NCBI GenBank assembly: GCA_051530055.1
Contig: CM121341.1
Span: forward strand, 12,958,001 to 13,022,000
Direction of reading: 5' to 3'
From: Neoechinorhynchus agilis
Lineage: Eukaryota > Acanthocephala
Length of the DNA: 64,000 nt
In this document: piece after piece, positions 1 through 9,641 of the stretch
How positions within the stretch are numbered: position 1 is the stretch's first letter
Layout of the letters: each line of letters begins with the position of its first letter
Translations under genes and position numbers: made by a program
Notes under the pieces: generated by a model
Databases searched by the model: none
Seen by the model: only the letters and a program-made list of their open reading frames with translations
Told to the model about the DNA's origin: nothing

Positions 1-2483
1 CTTACCATCCTAGCGACAGAGGTGATTGGGCTCCAGGATGGTTGGAACGTGGATCGAGTTCAGAGCTCTGCTAATGATCGCGTTGATCTCTGCGTGCCTT
101 GGGGAACGACCGCTCGATCTCTTGCAGTAGAGTATATGTCTCCCGAGCACGTCAACTTTTATTCCACGTCGGCACTGGTGTGGGGCACAGGTTCGAAGTT
201 CTAAACGTAGAGCGACGGCTATTCGAACTGTCTCGTCGTCTAGCAAAGTTCCCAAAGTACCAATTGGCAAAACGTTCAACCATGCGCCCGACTCCTTCGA
301 GGAACTGGCCACAAGTCTAGCTTGAGACATCTCGTCCATCTGGCCTTTTAGTTTGTTGTGAGCCGTCAGGATTAAGGGTTTATCCCAAGCAGATTGTTCG
401 TGCGGGTTGTTTGGAGCTTGTTGCAGACCGGTCTGCGAGAGCCATGATGTGTCTCCCTGTTTCAATAGTTTGCATGGCTTCGACATTCTGTTTAAGAGAA
501 TTTCCCCCTGTAATTCCTCCGTCTTGTGCATCGAGGATACGAATGCCGGAAGGGCCAAACCAGCCACACTTCGTAAGCCTAAAACTCCGTATTTGACCGG
601 AAGGGCAGCTTGTTGCCAAGCTTCATCAGTGATGGCGCAGTTCGTTACCTTCTCGAGATGCTTTTTCATCAAACCATCTAAGTCAAGGAGACGTTTGGTG
701 TGTCGGAAGTACGGGGCTGCTCTCATCTTGAACATAAGCTTCGGTATGTATAGGCAGTTTCTCACCAAGAAGAGAGCTTCGTGTGCATTCAATTCTTGAA
801 CGCGGGAGCACAAAAAATCCAGTTTAGGAAGCTCTTCTATCTCGCGATACGCAACTGCCGAGAAGAGTGAAGCTTTGCCGGTTGATTAATCGGATTCCTG
901 GGGCAACGGATTCGAAGGACTGCATTATATCCGCCACGCGAGAATGTGAAATATTTAGTGCAATAGTTCACACTTCGCGGGGTTGACACGTAAGCCCAAT
1001 TCCGCAGCAGAAACAAGCAGGGATTGCAGGTCTTCTAGAACCGTCTTTGGGTCACCGCCCAATGTCGCGTCATCCAAGTACCAGACGTTCAAACTTGCCT
1101 TGAGCTTACGAGATATTCCATGGGTTGTTAAGGAAAATCCTATGGGGCCCAGAGGATCGCCTTGTTGCAGGCCTGTTTCGGACCAAATGGTGTGCTCGTT
1201 GAAATGTAGAGGTGTCTTAGAACCATACGCCTTCACAAAGTATTCATAGGCTTCAGGTAATTCTCGAGCAATGGTACTTAGCAAGGCTGTTCGATCGACT
1301 GTATTAAAGGCGTTCGAAAAATCGACTTTTAGGACAACCATTGGGGTGGCAGAGGCGTCGATATAGGTACGTGTGGAGTGCACTATCGCTTCCGCTCCGC
1401 ATGGAGTACAGCAGCCCAACTGAAAAGGTCTGAGTTGCCCACCTACCTTTCGCTCAGTCGCTTACACAAAATCTTCCCTGCCAAACGTCTTAGAGTGCAG
1501 CCCACAGCTATCGGACGAATATCTCCGTTTGATTTGGAAAAGGCACAAAGAGATGCCGAGAATAGAAAATTCGTTGCTTCAAGTGGGAGAGGTCCATTTA
1601 TGACTTCATCGACCACATTAACGAGTTCGGTTTCGAGCTTCATTTCCATCACTCCCGTTCCGAATCCCAACATATCCTTGATGTGTTGGGGTCGAAGTCC
1701 GTCGGGTCCATGTCCCGACCCACTGGGGAACGAGGATACAGCACATCTAAGTTCCTCCCGCGTGCACCTCGTCGATTGACGCGACTTTTCCGGTATCGGG
1801 GGCAAAATCGGTGGCAAAGCAGAAGGATGCTTACTTCTCAACGCCTCCAGTGTCGAGCGGTCGTTGTCCGCAAACGTAGCTGTGGAACTGAGTAACCTGA
1901 CCGCTGCACGGACATCTGCGTCTGCCAATTTGGCAGAAATCCTATTACTCAAATTGTAAGGACGGCCGAAGGGTCTTTCTGGACGTTTCTTGGTAATAGT
2001 TTGATTATTGTAACTTTTCGTCACAGCCTCCTCAAAAAGTCAATCAAAATTGGTTATCCGCTGCTTGATGGTGGTCGTGTGGCTGGACTCGGGGTCACGG
2101 CTAGTACTCAGAACCAATTTTGGAAAGGCGAATAAACGTGAATAGTTTGTATTCGTCGGATAAGATAGGCAGTTTGCCAGCAGCTTCGAGAACATTTCAC
2201 AGCAGCTATTCCTGGGTCCTTTTGGAATCCTCTTCAAGACCGTGTTTGGAAGATATTGTAAGAGGCGCTTCATCACATTTTGAGTTTCGTGACTGTCGAT
2301 GATAAAAGGTTTGTCCAACACTGGTGGAAGGGAAGATCCAGGGCACCGAGATCGTACCGGGCCATGTTTTCGAATGAGCCCACTTATCGTCACGCCTATG
2401 ACGCGATCGCATACAGTACAGCGAATCGAAATCGAAGGCGAAGTGGGCTTAGCCCGACACGCTGGAACAACTTCCCAACGCAT
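1..2483 (-). mobile_element. REL-endonuclease LINE, copy 1, cut by the window edge
   Basis: A non-LTR retrotransposon read right to left in four open pieces (2483-2040, 2024-1443, 1419-955, 813-10). Order: a C2HC finger near the start (CTVC..., HG...RCPGS); the RT palm beginning GHGPDGLRPQH and GDIRPIAVGCTLRRLAGK; then DFSNAFNTVD, GLQQGDPLGPIGFS and the catalytic YLDD; then the thumb and a C-terminal domain with GRHILYC and EPNHLCR. The other copy shows that this end leads into a CCHC knuckle and a PD-(x)-D nuclease, as in R2/R4-type elements. The piece boundaries are stops or frame changes, so this copy is probably dead. The clade is not assigned. The palm motifs are well kept, so decay is moderate. 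Confidence 0.85.
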
Positions 2484-2512
2484 TGAAAGACCTTCGATAT
2501 TTGTAATCGAGC

Positions 2513-2705
2513 TTTGTAATCTATAAAAGAGAAGTGGACGATTGAGGAGTTAATAAAGTTCAATTAATCTTTTAAAGTCTGGCTAGCCGGTTTCTTTTAT
2601 TCAGTGTTAACGTGAGGCCTTTTTCCACGGCTGATAATTTTATTGCTTAATTTAAAGAAAAAACAGGAATAATGGTGGAGAAAAGAAGTTCTGAAACCAA
2701 CGCAA
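2513..2705 (+). repeat. Dispersed repeat shared with 12550-12815
   Basis: About 190 bp, beginning TTGTAATCTATAAAAGAGAA and including GTCTGGCTAGCCGGTTTC and CACGGCTGATAATTTTATTG. It recurs at 12550-12815 in the same orientation. There it carries about 80 extra bases after the TTGCTT. Both copies abut the REL-endonuclease LINE, once at its N-terminal side and once at its 3' side. It is therefore not simply the LINE's own UTR. The class is unassigned. Confidence 0.75.
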
Positions 2706-2821
2706 AAACAATGTCGCAGTGATTATTTTTTCGCACTTGCTTGAATTTTATATTTCTTGTCATATCTTCTGGCCGAACTACCCATGGTTCCGGGTGTTTT
2801 ATGCGCTTCCTTCGGTATTTG

Positions 2822-3840
2822 TGACTGGTTGCTGTTTTGTAAATTCCTGACGGAAAAATTGTTGTCCATAAAATTAAATGTACGTGTGTTCAAGATGCAA
2901 TTTTAATTGTCAAAATTTCATGGATTTGTAAAATTTCGCACTTAGAGACAATGAAGATTATACTCAAAAAATCAGAAAACTATCAATAAAACCATCGTAT
3001 GTTAAATATGCACTCTTTTTGCGTCTTTGAGATTTTTCATTGTTCTAAAGTGCAACCACATTCCGCGGAAACAAAAAAATTATAACTTTTAGCAAAAATA
3101 CAACAAAGACTCAGCCTTATTTTTACGAAATTTTTTATAAAAATCGATAAAACTTCCAAGCAGATTGTTGTATATCTCGAATACATAACTATCAAAAGGC
3201 AGAAATGTTCAATAATTCATTGATATTTCTTATCTCAAACGTGATATTTCATATGTATTTTACTACTAATTTGTAAAATTTCTTGCTTATATTTTCGCTT
3301 GTTGAAGAACGTTTTCTTAATGCTGCATTGAACCTCGTCGTGATTGGAACTATTGTTTATGTTTACACCCAGTAAATGATTGTTTATTAAAGACGTATCG
3401 AACCTCGTGGGGTTCAAGTTATAGACGACAGTGTGTAGACCTAAACAATGATTCCAACCACATTCCCCGCTACCTCACATGTCGGCATTTCAAATCGTTT
3501 TGATAAGGGCGAACAAGTAAATAAATGGAACTATCACAAAATTTTTTGGGCGACTGTTGAGGTGAGGTTTGCTCGCGAAATATTTCACAACAACAAAAGA
3601 TTCTTTAACCGGGATTATGCTCATACCCCTCCAATGTTTACCATCCCGAAGGATCTTCTTGATGTGATTAAAAGCAATCCAAATTTATTTAATACTGCAT
3701 CATTTACGCGGGACTTCTTCAAAATTGAGGAAGAAATATTAAAATTGAATTACTTTTCGTTCGGAACTATCGGAGGTGAAATATCGAAAATAAATCATAA
3801 ATGAATTTAAATCCGGGGTATAAAAGCTACCAAAAGTATC
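2822..3840 (+). repeat. Penelope-related decayed repeat, inverted copy of 4988-5830
   Basis: The segment is the reverse complement, with divergence, of 4988-5830 and of 20200-21300. Shared landmarks are the end next to the MULE stop (GGTTGCTGTTTTGTA), the TTCCGCGGAAAC block, TTTTGATAAGGGCGAACAAG, and the GAAATATTTC motif near 3585. An open frame at 3448-3804 carries FDKGEQVNK, AREIFHNNKR and PKDLLDV, also seen in the other copies. Assignment to Penelope-like elements rests on the copy at 20532-20759, whose frame resembles the linker between RT and GIY-YIG. It is a fossil, not a gene. Confidence 0.6.
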
Positions 3841-3989
3841 TTTTCCCCCGAAGACAATTCCCCAAGACATAATAATAACATTTTTTATTTGTTAATGCAG
3901 AAAGAAGAGGACCCATGTATCTTTGCGTCCTCATAAACACACGGGTAATATCCGGTCGGGTTGGAAGTTTCGTTCTAGTTTCAATTAAC

Positions 3990-4400
3990 CGTTATTGTTT
4001 GCAGGAGCGCTTGTAAGGGCAAATGCCTTCTCTGGGACGCCACGTGTGTGGACATTCTCGCAGCCAGCAACATCCCCTGCTCCCTCGAAAGTGCAGCGGA
4101 AGGGAGGAAAATACGGAAATATATTCAGTTATCGAGGGCTCACTATTTTGTCCCCTTTGGGGTAGAGATGTATGGAACGCTCGGCAGCTCGGCACTCTCT
4201 CTGCTCCAGGATCTCTCGAAGAAATTGAGAGAGGCAACCAGAGACTCAAGAGCAGGCGTATTCCTTCGACAAAATATCTCGCTGGCAGTACAACGGGACA
4301 ATGCGGCCAGCGTGATGGCGACGGTCGAGGAAGGGCAAAAGCTGGAATTTGGCGAGAGGTGGTGAGTGTGCTTCAAACAGATTGTTTGAATTGTTAAAAA
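3990..4400 (+). mobile_element. 3' fragment of REL-endonuclease LINE
   Basis: Translation gives KCLLWDATCVDILAASNIP, then RAHYFVPFGVEMYGTLGSSA, then FLRQNISLAVQRDNAAS and a stop after LEFGERW. This is the C-terminal end of the same LINE family as 9642-12480 and is very close to the fragment at 38600-39070. Only the part after the PD residue of the nuclease remains. It lies between the inverted repeats at 2822-3840 and 4988-5830. Confidence 0.8.
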
Positions 4401-4987
4401 TTAAATTTGCCATGTAGTAAAAAAGATTAGAAGAAAAATTGCAAAAGGTTGGATATGCGTAGGTGAGCGTTGGTACGATCGCGGAAATATAGAAGTACCT
4501 AAGGTCTTTGGATGATATTCCAAGGAATCGGAGGTGTTTAAGAAGATAGAGCTTAATGGAACCTTTGGATGTGCTTGTCCCACATTAGATTTTCTTGGAA
4601 ATGAAGACCAAGCATACGAACAGAGGAGACATGATTGATAGGAAAAGGAAGAAGCGGCAGATCGGAAGGGCTATTTGAGATGGAGGGGACGATTTCGAAG
4701 TACTTGGTTAAGTCAAGAATAAGACATTTAGAGAAGCAAAATGCTTGAATGTGAGAAATGTCGTTTGAAGCAATTTAGAGTGAGACGGCAGCCGGTGCAT
4801 GCGTAAATATTGTTAGATCATCAGCATACAAGAAGTATTTAGAATAAGAAGAGGATGGAATAAGATCGTTCAAGAAAATGTTTAAAAGAATCGGGGAGAA
4901 AACAGCCCCTTTGGGAACTCCCTTGTTGATTGCTAAGGTGTTAGAGGCCATGCCCCCTATTTCGATAAATTGTAATCTATTACTTAT
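4401..4987 (-). mobile_element. Jockey/CR1-like LINE RT fragment
   Basis: The minus strand encodes GVPKGAVFSPILLNIFLNDL and KYFLYADDLTIF, the RT motifs around the catalytic YADD, followed by recognisable thumb sequence with stops. It is the same family as the element at 52860-57350 (GVPQGAVLSPLLFDIFLNDL there). The ORF at 5101-4775 fuses Penelope-related sequence (REIFHNNER, NPKDLLDI) to this RT across a junction near 4970, so that ORF is a chimera of two repeats and not a real protein. Confidence 0.8.
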
Positions 4988-5640
4988 ATCAAGAAGATCC
5001 TTCGGATTGGTAAACTTTGGAGGGTGTTGAATATAATCCAGGTTAATGATTCTTTCATTGTTATGAAATATTTCGCGAGGAAACCCCAAGTTATCAGTCA
5101 TCTAAAAAGTTTTGTGAAAGTTCTATTTATTTGCTTGCTCGCCCTTATCAAAACAATTTGAAATGCCGATATGTGAGGTACTGAGTGGGGTAACTGATTA
5201 GATTTCTTGTTTTAGTCTCCGCTCCGTAGAGAAGGCTTTATCAAAAACAATCCGAACATCAGCTCGTTTGTAAGTAATCACTACGAGGTTCATTGCAGCT
5301 TTTGAAAACGCTATTTACCAAGCGAAAACCTAAACAAGAAATCAATACGTTTCAGATAAAAAAATATCAATGAATTATTGAGCATTTCTGCCTTTTGATA
5401 GTTATGTATTCGAGATAAACAACAATCTTCATGCGAGTTCTATCGATTTTTATCAAATTTTTCGTAAAAATATAGCTGAATCTTTGTTGTATTTTTGCTA
5501 GTCGTAATTATTTTTTTGTTTCCGCGGAAAGTGATTGCGCTTTAGAACGATGAAAAATCTCAGACGCAATAGTGCTTGTTAAACATACGATGATTTTATT
5601 GTCTCGAATTGTTAAATTTTTTTTATTGATTCCCATATTT
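4988..5640 (-). repeat. Penelope-related decayed repeat
   Basis: This is the inverted partner of 2822-3840. The block from about 5370 to 5600 is closely matched at 20775-20960. From 5100 to 5370 the match to 20515-20775 is weaker, roughly four bases in five by eye. A stretch present at 21010-21065 is missing here. It carries the recurring motif GTTATGAAATATTTCGCGAGG. Confidence 0.6.
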
Positions 5641-5826
5641 CGGCACCACTTTAACAACGCGATAAAACACTTTGGCAAACTTGATAAAGGCACAAAATTG
5701 TGCATTTTCAACCATATGAAAGCATGAATAATTCAATTTTTAAACAACTAAAATTGTATATTGAACACACGTACATTTAATTTTACGGAAAACAATTGTT
5801 TCCATGAGAAATGTACAAAACAGCAA

Positions 5827-6534
5827 CTAGTCACCAATACACTTGGCGATCTGTTCAAGTAGATCATCAGTGGTTATTTGACCGAGCTCAAAGATTTTGA
5901 CAAGCTGCTCAACATTATCACACGCTTGTTTGAATTGATCGTTTTGGCAAAATCGATTATACACATAGACCTGTAGTTCTTTATCTTTCCTGAACGTTTC
6001 TTCCAACTGGAAACACGTGCCAACGTTTAATTTAGACTTCATGTCGTTGCGCCACCATTGGAGTGCAGACCCAACAACAATCGTTCCTTCCAAACTTCTC
6101 CTGGTATTCCACATATTGATCGCGAACTGAGGGTCAAGTCTTCCTCGTTTCGCACGCGGCCGACCAATAAAATCATCCTCAAAACGATGGAACATGTGAA
6201 TTATATGTGGAGGAATTTTATCGGCTTCTTGAATCTCCATCTTTTCGTAGGTCTCCTCAAATGCATCGACAACGCCTTCAGCTGGCAGAAAGGCCAATCC
6301 ACATAATCGCAATAGATACTTTTTTGTAACATCATCATTTCGTTGGTCTACGTATCCACGAATTACTTCACTCAGGTCTTGAAAGCAGTATTCAATTGCG
6401 GTATTTGGATAAATCGCACTCACGGCCTTTCTACATTCCTCGTCGTAGTTGATAATAGCGAATTTTGGACCAGCAGTGGCCACGAAAGGCTATTTTCGGC
6501 CGATACTTTAAGGATTTGAACAAAAGTACTTCGT
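5827..6534 (-). pseudogene. Truncated FLYWCH/MULE transposase-like gene
   Basis: The start (MDEVLLFKSLKYRPKIAFRGHC) is still present at about 6534, but a 593 bp deletion joins the first FLYWCH residues to the middle of the MULE domain out of frame. Translation from the original start hits a stop after about 14 further codons. The remaining frame (6483-5827, beginning GPKFAIINYDEE) is almost identical to the C-terminal half of the intact gene at 21291-22597, with changes such as ACDN for ASDN and KIFE for KTFE. The break is recent because the surviving frame is undamaged. Confidence 0.85.
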
Positions 6535-8097
6535 CCATCTCGGTTATTGCACAAATGATCTGAAAAGTCGAAATATTACATTCCACTTAAAGGAATAGGA
6601 AACGCAATCGCGCAACCGTAATAGCAGCGGTACACATCGCTTATTCCACAAACGTAGCCAGTATTCGTTCGCAAAAGAACAAATATCGCGACGATCTACA
6701 CATAAACGCGTGCATGAATGAAACCACAAAATACGAACACACACAACGAACGATACGCACACACTTCGTGATCGGTAAACGCGTCGCATGTATCGCAGGA
6801 GTAATGTTATGCAATAACGCATTGGTTGAGGAGTTTGGATGAAACATAATTCAAAAAATTGTTTGCGTTTATCCGTAGCGTGATCATCAAAAAAACATTT
6901 TTACGTTTTAAATGCCATTTAACTGATGTCTACAAAAAGTATTCGTTTGCCTTACACTAAACAATTAACAATGAAGAACTTTGCAATATTATAGACGCCT
7001 CAATTGAGTTATCGTTACGAGGACGGTTCCATCAATGCATACCGTCTACACGTGAATACAAAGTCTCGGATTTCAAGAATTGATAAACACCAATAGTGTG
7101 CTCGTCCTTTCCAATAAAACCGGGACTCATTGAAACACGCGCGCATACTGTAAAGTTTCGAGTATTCATTACGTAGTGTGCATGCGCCATCTCCAATACT
7201 TATCGGTATCATTCTATCCGTGTTGTGTTCGTAGTTCCGAAGAGCGAACTGTCAGCGCAAACACTGCTTTACTTCTAAGAGAGCAATAGGAGCGCATTTT
7301 TGTATTCGCACGTCTATTTACCGTCATGTAAATATGAACGCAACGCATACGAAGTTTCGTGTGTGTAGTACGCTTTTGTGTTTACATCGAAGCAGTTGCG
7401 TGTCTTACATGTGACCGTCACAATGCCGAATAATTGACTCGTTGCAACATAGACGCATGTAAAGTCGGTTGTTTCGTCGTCGTCGTTTGTATGACATTTG
7501 CACCAAGTCACGATGAAACCTCACACGCAACGCGTCCAGTTGCGTGGGAAAGCCGGAACGATAGTTGCGCAATTTTGAATGGTGACACATTCGGGTTTTG
7601 CCATGTGACTATTTAAGTACCAATTTTTTAATAAAATCATTTCAATGGATATGCGATCTATGTTATAGAGAATCCTTTTAATTTGTCGATTTTAGTGTGC
7701 ACATTGAATAGAAAATTACCCGCATTATTATGCTTAATTGCGATCATATCTCGTCCACTCGATTAATAAAACTCCTTAGTGAGTATGAAAATCGAAAAAT
7801 ATTTGTTGAATTCAAATAATGCGTTCAAAACGTGCAAAGAATATTCAGAATTTAGCTGTCGGACCAAGCGCCGCAGTTTTTTAACGAGGTTATATAATGG
7901 TGGGTCGCAACAACACCAAGTCCCACGGGAATGCTGGATACATCCCCGAAGCAATGGAGCATAAAAATGTTCTTCTGTTCCCATTTGAACATTGGGCGTT
8001 CGATAGACGTATTTCTTAATTTATCTTCAAGGCAAAAAATGCTGGATATTTCTTATTATATCAAAATACTTTATAGACGATAATGCGGATTATGAAC

Positions 8098-8480
8098 CAA
8101 ATTTGATCTATTCTAGTTTATTTAGTGCAGACGTTGTGAGTTGGCGAGCAAAATATTTTTCGTGCAAGCGTTCACTTTCTGCGATGACTTTTAACGTCTT
8201 TCTTGTGCATTTATAGATTTCGTCGAATTCTATATTTTGTTTTGATGTTTGACTTCTAATCACGGTTCACACACACTTAATGATCACATTCGTGCTTATT
8301 ATCGGTCTAAAATGTTCACACTCTCATTTATCTAAGTTTCATCGTGATATCTGGGCCATTTTGTGATTTGTTAGGTGATAAACTCGTGCTCGTTGACTGA
8401 TAACTGAGGTGCATTTCCAAAGGTGACCGGCAAGCATCCACCCATTCGCTTCTGTCAACTTTTATGTATCCAATTGAACT
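8098..8480 (-). pseudogene. Duplicated 3' end of a CNNM gene
   Basis: It is near-identical to 26665-27047, which contains the last coding exon and 3' flank of the CNNM gene at 26898-29984. The coding piece begins inside the exon, at about the lysine after GYI (SEWVDACR...), so only the last 45 or so codons were carried over. The upstream sequence diverges at 8470-8480. No promoter or other exons are present, so it is a passenger of the segmental duplication. Confidence 0.8.
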
Positions 8481-8754
8481 CCGTGGAGTAAAAATTAAAA
8501 GAATTTATTAATTCCGATATTTCGGCACAATATTGTGCCTTAAAAGATTTTAACTTATACGTCATAAACAAGCAAAAATGTCATATATCATTGTCCTCGG
8601 GGTGAATTTGATTGTACGTAAACGAATCCTGTCCCCGGTGTTGTCGTTACTCATTTTTTATTTGAAAAATATTTCGCAAGGTTTTCCTTACCTCTTCAGT
8701 CTCTATCTAAAATGGAGCTGACATAAACAACATGCACAGCCCAGATCCGCGGGT

Positions 8755-9326
8755 TTGCTAATACCCGAAGTGTGGGGGGTTCGATTCGCTTCAGAAAGCA
8801 GGGATTGGATAGAAGAAAAACAAAGGATCACCAAAGTTCTCAGATCACGGGGCTTCCCGGAATGGGCCATCAAAATCGGTCTCAAAAAAGCAACACATAG
8901 CGGCCATCGCAAGAAGAAGGAAACCACAAACATCTTCTTTAAATACACCGGCTTTCACCACATAGGTGACACGAGAGAATCCATTGCGGGTATTCTCAAG
9001 AGGAAAGCCAAACAAAAGACCAAATCAGGGATCTACAAAATTCCATGTGCAGAATGCTCAAGTGTCTACATTGGAAAAACCATGCAAGGGATCAAGAAAC
9101 GGATCTCGCAGCATAAACAGGCTTGCAGGACTTTCGACAAATCCTCAGCAATCTCGAACACCAGCAAACAACCCAGCACAAGGTGGATTTTGAAAAAGCG
9201 GCATTCCTAACAAGCGAACCGGATCTGAGAAGAAGTCTGATTCTTAAGGCCATTCACATCCGGTTAAACTCGGACGATGGAAGGCAACAAATCAAACCAT
9301 ACTCTGGTGCTACCAAAGTTAAATAG
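8755..9326 (+). pseudogene. GIY-YIG endonuclease end of a Penelope-like element
   Basis: The frame 8755-9210 shows a basic linker (KKATHSGHRKKKETTNIFF), then KSGIYKIPCAECSSVYIGKT with the GIY and YIG signatures about ten residues apart, then KRISQHKQACR. A frameshift near 9150 moves the reading to 9123-9326 (FEKAAFLTSEPDLRRSLILKAIHIRL), which is the usual C-terminal tail. The domain would nick target DNA for reverse transcription. The first residues of the ORF come from the flanking repeat and are not original coding sequence. Confidence 0.8.
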
Positions 9327-9364
9327 CATGACGAACAAATTAGTCGGCAACAATCCGCAAGAGG

Positions 9365-9435
9365 TGTGTGCGGATCGAACCCCCCCACACTTCGGGTATT
9401 AGCAAACCCGTGGATCTGAGCTGCATCCAGAGATG
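9365..9435 (-). other. tRNA-like sequence in the Penelope flank
   Basis: Read on the minus strand, a D-arm-like GATGCAGCTCAGATCC is followed by an anticodon-like hairpin CGGGT-TTGCTAAT-ACCCG and then GGGGTTCGATCCGC, which fits a T-arm and B box. The A-box and B-box spacing looks tRNA-like. The anticodon loop has eight bases and no clean acceptor stem is seen, so it is not a functional tRNA. The left arm (8735-8790) keeps the anticodon- and T-arm-like parts but lacks most of the D arm. Confidence 0.4.
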
Positions 9436-9641
9436 ACCGGCGGTGCATGTTGTTTATGTCAGCTCCATTTTAGATAGAGACTGAAGAGGCAAGCAAAACC
9501 TTGCGAAATATTTCTCAAATAAAAAAATGAGTAACGACAACACCGGGGACAGGATTCGCCAACGTACAAACAAACAAAAATATAATGTGGCGAATTTAGT
9601 ACTGAGGAAACCTGTATAAACAAGAATCCGCGTTTGGTCCC

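Larger units (their letters stand above)
5625..8480. repeat. Segmental duplication, copy A
   Basis: 5625-8090 matches 21089-24147 almost base for base. The offset is 15464 before base 6472 and 16057 after it, so copy A lacks 593 bases (copy B 21937-22529). 8098-8480 then matches 26665-27047. Copy A therefore holds without interruption what copy B has split by an RTE LINE. The final part equals the last coding exon of the CNNM gene at 26.9 kb, which shows that this copy was derived from that locus. Between 6487 and 8090 I see no gene; the short open frames there are merely conserved by recency. Confidence 0.9.
8612..9569 (+). mobile_element. Penelope-like element remnant with inverted flanks
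   Basis: The arms 8612-8790 and 9366-9569 are inverted copies (for example GGGGACAGGATTCG and CTATCTAAAATGGAGCTGAC), enclosing a GIY-YIG ORF. Terminal repeats in direct or inverted arrangement are known for Penelope-like elements. The right arm is about 24 bases longer near 9430 than the left. No RT domain is left inside, so the element is 5'-truncated. A TTTCGGCACAA...TTGTGCC stretch at 8510-8540 resembles the one at 5640-5690. Confidence 0.75.

Noticed and set aside
4775-5101. A 108-codon frame joining Penelope-like and RT sequence as one protein
   Set aside because: The junction near 4970 separates two repeat families, each found alone elsewhere in the window.
6544-7616. Several short open frames conserved between the two duplicated copies
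   Set aside because: The copies are too recent for conservation to mean selection, the frames lie on both strands and overlap, and none resembles a known family.
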